Source: Gluconobacter sp. P1C6_b (GTDB lineage Bacteria > Pseudomonadota > Alphaproteobacteria > Acetobacterales > Acetobacteraceae). From it: DNA of 64,000 nucleotides. The stretch is taken from the NCBI RefSeq assembly GCF_018811945.1, contig NZ_JACRVU010000004.1, positions 62,001 through 126,000 on the forward strand. The letters run 5' to 3'. This document shows positions 1 to 8,167 of this stretch, one piece after another (the first letter of the stretch is position 1; the number at the start of each line of letters is the position of its first letter). The position numbers and the translations under genes are program-made. The notes beneath the pieces were generated by a model. That model searched no databases. It worked only from the letters and a program-made list of their open reading frames with translations, and was not told the DNA's origin.

Positions 1-907
1 CGAGGGGCGGGATGTAGCGCAGATACATCAGCGTATCACCCAGACCCTCCTCCTGCGTGACGAGGACGCGCTTGCCCTTCAGGTCAAGCGATGGGGAGAT
101 GTTGGGCAGGAGGCGGTCCAGCGGCATGCTGGTATGGCCCGGCAGCCCGAAGCGCCATTCATGTTCCGCCCAGCCCTGCGCCATGCGTCCGCTCTTGAGC
201 ATGGTGATGGAATGATTCAGGCGCAGGCGCGGATCTTTCGGCGCCATCGGGACCGCCTGCCGGTAGAGGTTGGCTGCTTCTTCCATCCGCCCGAGGCTGC
301 TGAGGATGCAGGCCATGTTGCAGATCGGTTCCCAGTCCTGCGGATCGCTCTCGCGCAGGTCGTTCATGACCGCGAGCGCCCCCTCGAAACGGCCCGTTTC
401 CGTCAGGAGAAGGGCGAGCAGGTTGAGCGTGCTGCGGTTGTCAGGACGGCGGTGCAGACTCTGGCGCAGCAGGATTTCCGCCTCGTCAAAGCGTGCGAGC
501 TGGATCAGCACCGTCGCCTCGGCATCCATCAGGCGGGCATCATCGGGTTTGCGTTTTCGGCAGATTTCCAGCAGCGGCAGCAGATCGTCCCGCCGGCGCA
601 TGGAAACGGCTTCGTCCAGCAGCAGGGCAATGGCATGGGGGCCGACATTGGCGCTGGCTTTTTCAAGCTCTTCCGCGCATTCGGCATAGCGGTGAAGCTG
701 AAACAGCGCGCGGGCCCGGACATAATGCAGGGCCGGGATTTCAGTCGCGTCGTCTGCGGAGGGGCCTGCGAGGGCCAGTGCTTCTCCGGGGTTCCTGCGT
801 GCGAGGGCATCCTGTGCCCGGGCCAGACGGCTGGCTGATGTAGGCTGATCTTCTCCGGAGGTCAGGGCCGGATCATCAGGGGCTGGTCTGTCCAGACTGG
901 CAGACAT
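1..907 (-). CDS. TPR-repeat protein, C-terminus cut by window edge
   Basis: The frame opens with ATG at 907 and stays open to the window start, giving 302 visible residues. An AGGAG ribosome site overlaps the stop codon of the response regulator just upstream. After an acidic N-terminus the protein has repeated TPR-like helical pairs from about residue 25 to 230, recognisable by spaced Leu/Ala/Gly and short phrases such as LLTETGRFEGAL and SSLGRMEEAANLY. The last visible part, around residue 270, reads KGKRVLVTQEEGLGDTLMYL, which resembles the start of the GT-B-like domain found behind TPR arrays in many alphaproteobacterial proteins. It is last in a glucose dehydrogenase - response regulator - TPR operon. 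A role in surface glycosylation or protein assembly is inference. Confidence 0.8.
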   Translation of the reverse strand, partial: MSASLDRPAPDDPALTSGEDQPTSASRLARAQDALARRNPGEALALAGPSADDATEIPALHYVRARALFQLHRYAECAEELEKASANVGPHAIALLLDEAVSMRRRDDLLPLLEICRKRKPDDARLMDAEATVLIQLARFDEAEILLRQSLHRRPDNRSTLNLLALLLTETGRFEGALAVMNDLRESDPQDWEPICNMACILSSLGRMEEAANLYRQAVPMAPKDPRLRLNHSITMLKSGRMAQGWAEHEWRFGLPGHTSMPLDRLLPNISPSLDLKGKRVLVTQEEGLGDTLMYLRYIPPL

Positions 908-916
908 GCGGATCTC

Positions 917-1297
917 CTAGTCCGAGGCCCCCAATGTCATGTCCAGAAGGGCCTCCAGAATGCTTGCTAGCGTATAAGGCTTCGAGATGAAACGGTCCCG
1001 CGCGGGATCGCCGGAGGTCTCGTCACGCCGCAGGTCGCCATGGCCGCCGATATAGATGACCGGAAGATCGGGCCAGCGTTCACGGGCTGGCTGGACAAGG
1101 GTCATGCCATCCCCGTCCGGAAGGGTCATGTCCGCCACGAGGGCGTCGAGCTTCGGCTCCGCGCCGATAATGGCGCGGGCTTCGGCGCAGTTGTCCGCTT
1201 CCCTGACCGTCAGGCCGCTGTCGAGCAGGAACTCCGCCAGGCAGGTCCGGATGAGGAAATCATCCTCGATCAGCAGAACGGTAAGGGAAGGGGCCAT
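917..1297 (-). CDS. Single-domain response regulator (receiver only)
   Basis: This 126-residue protein is a lone receiver domain with no output domain. The acidic pair D12-D13, phosphoacceptor D56 and the K106-P107 switch motif are all visible. The conserved Ser/Thr at the end of the fourth strand, which senses the phosphoryl group, is replaced by Gly84 (IYIGGHGD). No histidine kinase lies in the window. It starts 6 nt after the glucose dehydrogenase stop, without an obvious ribosome site, so it may be translationally coupled. It precedes the TPR gene by 9 nt. It could act like CheY/DivK-type regulators through protein contacts; the partner is unknown. Confidence 0.88.
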   Translation of the reverse strand: MAPSLTVLLIEDDFLIRTCLAEFLLDSGLTVREADNCAEARAIIGAEPKLDALVADMTLPDGDGMTLVQPARERWPDLPVIYIGGHGDLRRDETSGDPARDRFISKPYTLASILEALLDMTLGASD

Positions 1298-1303
1298 AAA
1301 GGG

Positions 1304-2104
1304 TTACGAGGACCAGTTGTTTTCGAAATCGCCATACAGGGTCAGACCACCATCGACATACAGGGTCTGACCCGTAATGTAGGTGCTGTCCTCGGCGGCG
1401 AGGAAGGTGACGGCGTCCGCGATTTCGCGGCTCTCGCCCGGGCGCTTCATCGGGATGTGGCTTGAAACGGCCTTGTACTGCTCCGGATCATTGACCCAGG
1501 ACATGTTGATCGGCGTCACGATGGCGCCGGGCGCCACGGCGTTCACCCGGATGCCGCGGCTGGCATATTCCAGCGCCAGCGTGCGGACGATATTGCCGAC
1601 GGCGCCCTTGGACGCGGAATAGCCCAGATAATGCGGCTTGGGGATGATCTGGTGAACGGAGGAGTTCACGATGATCGTGCCCTTGATGCCGTTTTCCAGC
1701 CAGTAGCGGATGACTTCACGACAGGGCAGCATCACGCCCGTGACGTTGACGGCCATCACGCCCTCGAAATCTTCGAGCTTGATGTCTTCGGAGGGGGAGG
1801 GGATCTGATAGCCCGCATTGCAGACCAGAACGTCGAGACCGCCCATGGCCTTGATGCTCTCGGCAACCAGGCGTTTAACGTCGTCTTCTTTGGAAATGTC
1901 ACCCGTGGCGATCGGGTGTTCTCCGCCGGAAACCTTGGGCAGCTTCTCGCGGACGGCGATCAGCTTGTCTTCCTTGCGGCCGTTGAGGGCGACCTGCGCG
2001 CCTTCTTCGGCAAAACGAAGCGCAGTGGCCTCTCCAATTCCCTGGGATGCCCCGGTGACGAGGACTTTCTTGCCGGCGAAGCGGTCTTTGTAAGGGGCAG
2101 GCAT
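1304..2104 (-). CDS. NADP-type glucose 1-dehydrogenase (SDR family)
   Basis: This 266-residue classical short-chain dehydrogenase has the cofactor motif TGASQGIG (17-24), NAG (96-98), catalytic Ser149 and YSASK with Tyr162 and Lys166. Arg43 in NGRK after the second strand favours NADP over NAD. The sequence matches my recollection of the cytosolic glucose dehydrogenase of Gluconobacter oxydans, which oxidises glucose to gluconolactone inside the cell, alongside the membrane PQQ enzyme. GGAGAGG lies just upstream of the ATG. It leads a three-gene operon with a response regulator and a TPR protein. SDR identity is secure; the exact substrate rests on family recollection. Confidence 0.85.
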   Translation of the reverse strand: MPAPYKDRFAGKKVLVTGASQGIGEATALRFAEEGAQVALNGRKEDKLIAVREKLPKVSGGEHPIATGDISKEDDVKRLVAESIKAMGGLDVLVCNAGYQIPSPSEDIKLEDFEGVMAVNVTGVMLPCREVIRYWLENGIKGTIIVNSSVHQIIPKPHYLGYSASKGAVGNIVRTLALEYASRGIRVNAVAPGAIVTPINMSWVNDPEQYKAVSSHIPMKRPGESREIADAVTFLAAEDSTYITGQTLYVDGGLTLYGDFENNWSS

Positions 2105-2165
2105 CTGGCCTCACCTCTCCTTGTGAATGCAGGTTTGAAACCGTGACTGAAAACACATCACGGAA

Positions 2166-2198
2166 GGGGTCTCCTGTGTCGCCAACGCGAGAGACCCC
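2166..2198. repeat. Inverted repeat between carD and glucose dehydrogenase
   Basis: A perfect 8-bp stem GGGGTCTC/GAGACCCC encloses a 17-nt loop in the spacer downstream of carD and upstream of the glucose dehydrogenase gene. No T-run follows on either strand, so it is a weak terminator candidate. It could instead be an operator or a processing site. Confidence 0.4.
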
Positions 2199-2277
2199 GT
2201 CCGGGATGCGAAGAAAACCACAGCCTGATCCATATTGGAGAAGTGCAGCCTTTTCAAACTACGCTCCTGACCGCGCT

Positions 2278-2865
2278 TCAGGCGGCTTTCATGGTCTTGG
2301 TCAGGTTTTCGAGAACCTGTGCAGGATCGACGTTTTCGAGAACGGCGACCTCGGCCACGAAGCGTTCCTGCGCGGCTTCGAACAGCTTGCGCTCGGAGAA
2401 GCTGCCATCCAGGCTGTCGACGTTGCGGCGCAGGTCACGCAGCACTTCGGCGATCTGGATCAGGTCACCGGAGTTGATCTTTTCCTGATAGGCCACGGCG
2501 CGACGGGCCCACATGCCCTTGCTGACATGCGGCTTGCCCTTAATGACGGTCATCGCCTTGTCGACGATGTCGCGCGTGACGATCTTGCGCAGGCCGGCCT
2601 TGCGGGCCTTGGCCAGGGGGATGCGCAGCGTCATCTGGTTGCCGGGGAACGAGATCTGGATCATCTCGATGACGGTATCGGCGACTTCGACCATGCCGAT
2701 CTTGTCCACGCGTCCGACGCCATGCGCGGCGTAGACAATGGAGTCACCTTCGCGGAACGGGTCCGCGTCGTGTTCCGGATCGGTCTGACGGGCAGTGTTG
2801 TTGGCTGCGACACGAGCCATTTCATCGGTCATGCCGCCCTTCTGGGGGCTTTTGAACGTGTTCAT
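2278..2865 (-). CDS. carD: CarD/CdnL family RNA polymerase-binding regulator
   Basis: This 195-residue protein has the CarD_CdnL_TRCF RNA-polymerase-interaction domain at about residues 38-95, with the typical GDSIVYAAHGVGRV opening. A helical C-terminal half follows, with SKGMWARRAVAYQEKI and LRDLRRN. CarD proteins stabilise open complexes at rRNA and housekeeping promoters by binding the RNAP beta lobe and the -10 junction. The first ATG has a poorly spaced GGGGC. A second in-frame ATG at 2832 follows AAGGGC and would give 184 residues, nearer the family length. It stands alone between two spacers. Confidence 0.93.
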   Translation of the reverse strand: MNTFKSPQKGGMTDEMARVAANNTARQTDPEHDADPFREGDSIVYAAHGVGRVDKIGMVEVADTVIEMIQISFPGNQMTLRIPLAKARKAGLRKIVTRDIVDKAMTVIKGKPHVSKGMWARRAVAYQEKINSGDLIQIAEVLRDLRRNVDSLDGSFSERKLFEAAQERFVAEVAVLENVDPAQVLENLTKTMKAA

Positions 2866-2883
2866 AGCCCCGGCTTATAGCAG

Positions 2884-2924
2884 AAAAACCCCCTGCTGTC
2901 TTGTCTGATCGCAAGGGGGGGGGG
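2884..2924 (-). terminator. Probable terminator of the bestrophin gene, with a G10 run
   Basis: Read on the minus strand just past the bestrophin stop, a C-rich arm, a loop of about 20 nt, the arm GGGGG and then TTTTT follow in order, as in an intrinsic terminator. The C arm is a run of ten (plus-strand G at 2915-2924), longer than the stem needs and prone to replication slippage. Confidence 0.6.
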
Positions 2925-2945
2925 AACCGGGGCCTCCTGTGTCCG

Positions 2946-3821
2946 TCAGGGCTGAACGCCGTGAATGGCCTGTATGGGATCGGGCGGGAGATCCCCGATC
3001 GGTTGCAGGAGGTCGCGCTCGATCGTGCGGGCCATGGTCAGCATGGGCAGGGCGTGGACGCTCTTCGTGAACGGTTCCTGAAGGTCGCGTCCGCTGCGGT
3101 CGAGCATCTGGAACAGCATGCCGATGATGCTCGAGCCCAGTGGCGTGATCCAGCCTAGCGTCTGAACGGCCGAGAGCGGCAGGATGATGCAGAACAGATG
3201 GGTCGCGATCTCGGGCAGCAGGGAATACTGTGCGGGAAGCGGCGTGTTCTTGATCCGCTCCAGGCCACCCTGTGCGTTGGCGATGTCGGACAGGATGCGG
3301 TCCACGGTGCCATGCACCGCGCCGTCGATTCCCTTGCGTTCGACTTCGTCCCGTACCCCCAGGCCGATCTGGTAGAGCAGCATGTTGGCCGTGTTCGAGC
3401 AGGAAAAGACCTTTTCGTACATTTCAGGCGTCAGCAGCCTCTTGGTGTCCTCGTTGGGCGGATCACCCCTGAGGGCAGCACGCAGGACATGTGGATAGGC
3501 CGCCATGGCGCGGGCCAGATCCGGACGCCCGCCCAGAAGGGTTGCGGCTTCGCGGCCGAAGGAGCGGCAGTTGTTGGTGATCGCGCCCCACAGGGTCCGG
3601 CCTTCCCACCAGCGGTTATAGGCCGCGTTGTTGCGCATGCTGAGGAAGATTGCGAGCGCCGAACCCATCAGGGAAATCGGCAGAGCCGGCTGTTCCATCC
3701 AGTCCTGATGGTAGATCTGGAACAGGACCACCACGACGAAGTCCCACAGGGTCAGGATGATCAGGGGGGGAAGGGATTCCCGGAAAAGAATGGCCAGTCC
3801 ATGTGGACGGTTGACGATCAA
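2946..3821 (-). CDS. Bestrophin-family (RFP-TM) membrane channel protein
   Basis: The protein carries the bacterial bestrophin pattern: a first hydrophobic helix (about 16-36), a second helix with [25 protein letters not shown], and late hydrophobic helices near 195-225. Homologues such as E. coli YneE begin with MIV followed by an aromatic/basic stretch. Here that point corresponds to TTG at 3821, preceded by GGAG at a good distance (GGAGACAGCCGT-TTG), giving 291 residues. A longer reading to GTG at 3917 adds 32 residues that do not look membrane-targeted and lack a good ribosome site. Family members form pentameric ion channels. The ion carried here cannot be read from sequence. It is divergent from the formaldehyde genes. 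Confidence 0.82.
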   Translation of the reverse strand: MIVNRPHGLAILFRESLPPLIILTLWDFVVVVLFQIYHQDWMEQPALPISLMGSALAIFLSMRNNAAYNRWWEGRTLWGAITNNCRSFGREAATLLGGRPDLARAMAAYPHVLRAALRGDPPNEDTKRLLTPEMYEKVFSCSNTANMLLYQIGLGVRDEVERKGIDGAVHGTVDRILSDIANAQGGLERIKNTPLPAQYSLLPEIATHLFCIILPLSAVQTLGWITPLGSSIIGMLFQMLDRSGRDLQEPFTKSVHALPMLTMARTIERDLLQPIGDLPPDPIQAIHGVQP

Positions 3822-4001
3822 ACGGCTGTCTCCTCGGATGACGGGATGTGCAGGGAAATTGCGCGGAAGCGTAGCGGCGAAGTCAGTCCCCGGCCAACAC
3901 CAAAGGGTGTCTGTCACTTTACTTTCTTTTGCAGCACCCTCTTGCCGCCATGCCGTTTAATACGACACCCTGTCCGGACCGTTTCAGAGGAGAGTGATGT
4001 T

Positions 4002-5117
4002 ATGGACGTGACCGCCGCCATTGCGTTCGAAGCCGGCAGACCGCTGGAAATCGACACGGTTCAGCTTGAAGGCCCCCGCGACGGGGAAGTGCTGGTCGAG
4101 ATCATGGCGACCGGGTTGTGCCATACCGACAAGTACACGCTCTCCGGACAGGACCCGGAAGGGCTGTTTCCCGCCATTCTCGGGCACGAGGGTGCGGGCA
4201 TCGTCCGGGAAGTCGGGGCCGGGGTGAAGCACCTCAAACCCGGCGATCACGTCATTCCGCTTTATACGCCGGAGTGCCGGGAATGTCCGTCCTGCCTGTC
4301 GCGCAAGACCAATCTGTGCACGGCCATCCGCAGTACGCAGGGCAAGGGCCTGATGCCGGACGGTACATCCCGTTTCTCTTATAAAGGTCAGCCGATCCAT
4401 CACTATATGGGCTGCTCGACCTTCGCGAATTTCACCGTCCTGCCGGAAATCGCACTGGCGAAGATCCGCTCCGACGCGCCGTTCGACAAGGTCTGCTATA
4501 TCGGCTGTGGCGTGACGACCGGCATTGGCGCCGTGCTGTTCACGGCCAAGGTCGAGCCGGGATCGACGGTTGCGGTGTTCGGGCTGGGCGGCATCGGTCT
4601 CAACGTCATTCAGGGCGCAAAGATGGTTGGTGCGAACCGGATCATCGGCATCGATATCAATCCGGAGCGCGAGGCGATCGCGCGCAAGTTCGGCATGACG
4701 GATTTCGTGAATCCGAAGGATCTCGGGCCGGACGGGGATCTTGTCGGACATCTGATCGAGATGACCGGTGGTGGTCTGGACTACACATTTGAGTGTGTCG
4801 GCAATCCGACGCTGATGCGTCAGGCGCTGGAGAGCGCGCATCGTGGCTGGGGCGTGTCCTGCGTCATCGGTGTGGCCGGGGCAGGGCAGGAAATCAGCAC
4901 GCGGCCGTTCCAGCTTGTGACGGGACGCCGCTGGATCGGCTCTGCTTTTGGTGGCGCGCGCGGCCGCACCGATGTGCCGAAGATCGTGGACTGGTACATG
5001 GAAGGCCGGATCGACATCGACGACCTCATCACACACAAGCTCAAGCTCGCTGACATTAATCTGGGTTTCGACATGATGAGCCGGGGTGAGAGCATTCGCA
5101 CCGTCGTGGAGTACTGA
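4002..5117 (+). CDS. frmA: S-(hydroxymethyl)glutathione dehydrogenase (class III ADH)
   Basis: This 371-residue zinc alcohol dehydrogenase oxidises the glutathione adduct of formaldehyde to S-formylglutathione with NAD. Catalytic zinc ligands Cys40, His62 (with Glu63) and a later Cys are in place. The structural zinc has all four ligands (Cys92, 95, 98, 106). The class III stretch [14 protein letters not shown] is present, as are the dinucleotide motif GLGGIGL and the C-terminus SIRTVVEY. The start is ATG 4002 after AGAGGAGAG; the reading frame is open further upstream but only as a shadow. The S-formylglutathione hydrolase gene follows after 2 nt, so both steps of formaldehyde detoxification are co-transcribed. 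Confidence 0.96.
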   Translation: MDVTAAIAFEAGRPLEIDTVQLEGPRDGEVLVEIMATGLCHTDKYTLSGQDPEGLFPAILGHEGAGIVREVGAGVKHLKPGDHVIPLYTPECRECPSCLSRKTNLCTAIRSTQGKGLMPDGTSRFSYKGQPIHHYMGCSTFANFTVLPEIALAKIRSDAPFDKVCYIGCGVTTGIGAVLFTAKVEPGSTVAVFGLGGIGLNVIQGAKMVGANRIIGIDINPEREAIARKFGMTDFVNPKDLGPDGDLVGHLIEMTGGGLDYTFECVGNPTLMRQALESAHRGWGVSCVIGVAGAGQEISTRPFQLVTGRRWIGSAFGGARGRTDVPKIVDWYMEGRIDIDDLITHKLKLADINLGFDMMSRGESIRTVVEY

Positions 5118-5119
5118 GC

Positions 5120-5968
5120 GTGTCCGACATTGAGGTTCTGGCGCATCACGCCTGTTTTGACGGCTCCGTGCGGTTCATCCGGCACAATTCCGAGGCTCTG
5201 GGCGTTCCGGCGACATTCGGGATCTTCCTGCCGAAAGAGGCTCTGGCAGGGCAGAAGGTCCCCGTCATTCATCTGCTGGCCGGGCTGACCGCGACGCAGG
5301 AGACGTTCCTCATCAAGGCCAACGCCATCCGCTTTGCTGCCGAACATGGCATCGCGCTCGTCGCCCCGGATACGTCCCCGCGCCATACGGGCATAAAGGG
5401 CGAGGACGACAGTTACGATCTGGGATCGGGGGCCGGCTTCTATATCGACGCTACGTCCGAACCCTGGAGCCATCACTACCGGATGGAGACCTATGTCGGC
5501 GAGGAGCTGCCCGCCCTGACCGAGCGGCTCTATCCGCTGGACGGCACCCGGCGCGGCATCATGGGACATTCCATGGGCGGCATGGGGGCGCTGCTTCAGG
5601 CTCTGAAATATCCCGATCGCTGGAAGACCATCTCGGCTTTTGCGCCGATCTGCCATCCGAGCATCGTACCTTGGGGGCAGAAGGCGTTTGATGCGTATTT
5701 CGGCGGCGATCCGGCGAAATGGCAGAGCTGCGACCCGACGCTGTTGCTGCGCGCGAAGCACACCCATCCGTCCACCATCCTCGTGGATCAGGGGCTGATG
5801 GACCAGTATCTGGCGGATCTGTGTCCCGAGGCGCTGGAGGGTGCAGCAAAGGAAGGCGGACAGTCCCTCGAACTCCGCCGCCATGCCGCGTATGACCATT
5901 CCTACTGGTTCGTGCAGAGTTTCATCGCGGACCACCTGATCCACCATGCCAAAGGGCTTTCCGCGTGA
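5120..5968 (+). CDS. fghA: S-formylglutathione hydrolase
   Basis: This 282-residue esterase-D-family alpha/beta hydrolase releases formate and glutathione from S-formylglutathione. The nucleophile lies in GHSMGG (Ser151), a likely acid is Asp228 in LVDQGLMDQ, and the catalytic His260 is in YDHSYWF. The start is GTG 5120, 2 nt after the dehydrogenase stop, with GTGGAG inside the end of the upstream gene. Its own end overlaps the RNase T2 gene by 4 nt (GTGA). Length and motifs match the family fully. Confidence 0.95.
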   Translation: MSDIEVLAHHACFDGSVRFIRHNSEALGVPATFGIFLPKEALAGQKVPVIHLLAGLTATQETFLIKANAIRFAAEHGIALVAPDTSPRHTGIKGEDDSYDLGSGAGFYIDATSEPWSHHYRMETYVGEELPALTERLYPLDGTRRGIMGHSMGGMGALLQALKYPDRWKTISAFAPICHPSIVPWGQKAFDAYFGGDPAKWQSCDPTLLLRAKHTHPSTILVDQGLMDQYLADLCPEALEGAAKEGGQSLELRRHAAYDHSYWFVQSFIADHLIHHAKGLSA

Positions 5969-6729
5969 AGCGTTCCGTTCTTGTCGCTCTTTTCCTGCTG
6001 GGAGGCTGTGTCTCGCAGGCTCCGACCGGGCCTTCGATCACGCCCACGGCCCATACCGATTTCCGGCATGACACGCTGGCCCTGACCTGGCAGCCGGGTT
6101 TCTGTGCCACGGGCGGCGGATGTGAATGGGACCAGACGCATCGCATCTCGATCGGTCTGCACGGGCTTTGGGCCTCCGAACCGCACAGTCTGGAAGCGCA
6201 GGGTGTGCCGGTGCAGGAATGGTGGTCCAAGGGCTGTGATCTCTATGATCACAATGACACGCCGCCGCAGCTCCTGCCGACAACCGTCGAGGCGCTGCGC
6301 GGTGTCGTGCCGCATCTGAAGAAGCCGCTTTACGTGCATGAATACACCAAGCACGCCCGCTGCTTTGGCTATGATGCGGATCGCTTCTTCATCACGTCCA
6401 TGGAAATGCGGGACCGGTTCGCAGCTTCGGCGTTCGGACTGTGGCTGTCGCAGCAGGCCGGATTTCAGGTCAACCGCGATGACATGCTGGCCACCTTCGC
6501 ACGCCTGATGAATGTCCGGGACAGCCGGGCCCTTCAGGTCCGCTGCGAACCGGCCCATAACGGCCAGATGGTGCTGACGCAGCTCTGGTTCACGCTGGAC
6601 CCGAAGAAGCTTTCGCGCTTCCCTTATGAAGGGGCCTATCTGTCCTCACCCGATGACCAGAACGGCTGCCCGGCTACGTTCCTTGTGCCGGGCTGGACGG
6701 CGCCGTCTGCGGTCGATCAGCGACCGTAA
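5965..6729 (+). CDS. RNase T2 family lipoprotein
   Basis: This 254-residue protein starts at GTG within a GTGA overlap with fghA. A lipoprotein signal ends in LGGC, with Cys15 as the probable acylation site. The two RNase T2 active-site segments are visible: IGLHGLWAS with His66, and VHEYTKHA with His125, Glu126 and His130. Cysteines at 47, 53 and 91 probably form disulfides. Family members such as E. coli RNase I cleave RNA without metal in the periplasm. Membrane anchoring is less usual. Its coupling to formaldehyde genes has no obvious metabolic reason and may be only convenient transcription. The 3' end overlaps convergent hisI by 13 nt. Confidence 0.88.
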   Translation: MKRSVLVALFLLGGCVSQAPTGPSITPTAHTDFRHDTLALTWQPGFCATGGGCEWDQTHRISIGLHGLWASEPHSLEAQGVPVQEWWSKGCDLYDHNDTPPQLLPTTVEALRGVVPHLKKPLYVHEYTKHARCFGYDADRFFITSMEMRDRFAASAFGLWLSQQAGFQVNRDDMLATFARLMNVRDSRALQVRCEPAHNGQMVLTQLWFTLDPKKLSRFPYEGAYLSSPDDQNGCPATFLVPGWTAPSAVDQRP

Positions 6730-7127
6730 AGCTCTTCGGCGCTGATTTCGGGCTGCGAGGTGTCGCGCAGTCCGTCCGGCGTTACCCCGTGATAGAAACA
6801 GCTCCGGCGACCGGTGTGGCAGGCCACGCCGGTCTGGTCGACGATCATGAGAACGGCATCCATATCGCAGTCCAGCCGGGCTTCGATGAGCTTCTGCTGC
6901 TGGCCCGAGGTCTCGCCCTTGCGCCACAGCTTCTGGCGGCTGCGGGACCAGTAGCAGACCCGGCCCGTTAGAAGCGTCTCGCGCAGGGCATCCGCGTTCA
7001 TCCAGGCGAGCATCAGCACCACGCCGTCCGGCGCCTGCGCGAGCGCGGAAATCAGGCCGTTCGCATCGAACTTTGCCTGCGCGATGATGTCATCGACGAT
7101 GGACGGGGCGGGGGGAACATAGGTCAC
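6717..7127 (-). CDS. hisI: Phosphoribosyl-AMP cyclohydrolase
   Basis: This 136-residue enzyme opens the purine ring of phosphoribosyl-AMP in the third step of histidine synthesis. Metal-site residues are visible: Asp86, Cys87, Asp88 and Asp90 in DCDMD, then Cys103-His104 and Cys110 in ACHTGRRSC. It is the stand-alone form, without the HisE pyrophosphohydrolase domain. The start is GTG 7127 with GAGGAG upstream, overlapping the ygfZ stop by 4 nt (GTGA). The rest of the his pathway is not in the window. Confidence 0.95.
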   Translation of the reverse strand: MTYVPPAPSIVDDIIAQAKFDANGLISALAQAPDGVVLMLAWMNADALRETLLTGRVCYWSRSRQKLWRKGETSGQQQKLIEARLDCDMDAVLMIVDQTGVACHTGRRSCFYHGVTPDGLRDTSQPEISAEELYGR

Positions 7128-7936
7128 GCACGCATCTCCTCAGGAAACCAGACGGGCCAGACTACAGAAAGCGGCTGCCCGTTGCATGTCAGGTCCGATG
7201 CGGACCATGCGTCACGTCGCAGCATGGCAAGCGCCCGATTGCCGCTGCGGGAGCGGATGTCGCCCACTTCACGCTCACCGGAAACGATGACGCCGCCCTC
7301 GGCGCGGAACGTGCCCTCCGACAGCGCGACGGGCAGGAGGCGGCGCCTGACGAGGCCGCGGTAATGGGTGCGGGCGGTGAGTTCCTGCCCCATATAGCAG
7401 CCCTTTTTCCAGGACACGCCATGCAGCAGGTCCATATCGGCTTCAAGCGCCAGCGTCTGCTCGCTTTCAAAATCCATAACGTCCGGCAGACCCAGCGTCA
7501 GGCGCCGTTCCAGAAATGCTGCGGCCGTCTCACCGCCCTGGGCGGGTTCCGTCAGGACCGCCCGCCATCCGGCCCCCTCGCAGCGCGGATCCGGGGCGCT
7601 CGTGAGGACGGTTTCCGGAACTGCACGGTCTTCCGCGCCGGTGATGACCTGAAAGGGTGAGTTCTCGATTTGCACGTCCGCGCGCAGACGGAAGCGGGAG
7701 AGGCGCTTGACGAGCATCTCCGCGTGATCGGCTGGACAGTCCATCAGGATTTGGTCGGGCGTGGCATACAGGAAGAATTCGCTCAGCCAGCGTCCCTGCG
7801 GTGTGAGCAGCGCGCTCCAGACGGCTGTCGTGTCCGTCAGGTTCTGGACGTCGTTGGTGACAAGCCCCTGAAGAAAGCTGGCGCGGTCCGTTCCCGTAAA
7901 TGACAGGACGGCGCGGTGAGAAAGATATTCGTGCAT
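7124..7936 (-). CDS. ygfZ: YgfZ/GcvT-like folate-binding iron-sulfur assembly factor
   Basis: The protein has an N-terminal GcvT-like domain (FLQGLVTNDV at about 21-30) and the YgfZ signature KKGCYMGQE (177-185), with its invariant Cys180. YgfZ binds folate and supports iron-sulfur cluster enzymes such as MiaB. I place the start at ATG 7936 (270 residues), because homologues begin a few residues before the YLSHRAVLSFTG segment. The reading frame continues upstream to 8008 without family character, and a GTG at 7945 is a second option. It is the first gene of ygfZ-hisI. Confidence 0.9.
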   Translation of the reverse strand: MHEYLSHRAVLSFTGTDRASFLQGLVTNDVQNLTDTTAVWSALLTPQGRWLSEFFLYATPDQILMDCPADHAEMLVKRLSRFRLRADVQIENSPFQVITGAEDRAVPETVLTSAPDPRCEGAGWRAVLTEPAQGGETAAAFLERRLTLGLPDVMDFESEQTLALEADMDLLHGVSWKKGCYMGQELTARTHYRGLVRRRLLPVALSEGTFRAEGGVIVSGEREVGDIRSRSGNRALAMLRRDAWSASDLTCNGQPLSVVWPVWFPEEMRA

Positions 7937-8167
7937 GTAAGACACCGCTGTTCCGACGGCTTCCAGCAAAACCACCCTGCTGGAAAAGTGCCCGACCATA
8001 GCGGGCAAATCCGTCCTCCGCCATCTCTGCGTCGGGATGGAATGCGCGGAAAACCTCTGAGCGGATTATGTGGAAACAGTAAACTTCGGACGTGCAGCCG
8101 TGTTTCAGTTCATGGCTGCGGGTTGCAGTCTGTTAATAGTCGGAGGATATTGGCCTATCGCGGTAGT

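Noticed and set aside
2166-2198. Terminator of carD
   Set aside because: The stem is perfect but no T-run follows on the minus strand and the loop is 17 nt, so only an inverted repeat is reported.
3198-4001. Upstream extension of the class III alcohol dehydrogenase frame
   Set aside because: The extra 268 codons are antisense to the bestrophin gene; ATG 4002 has a strong ribosome site and matches the family start.
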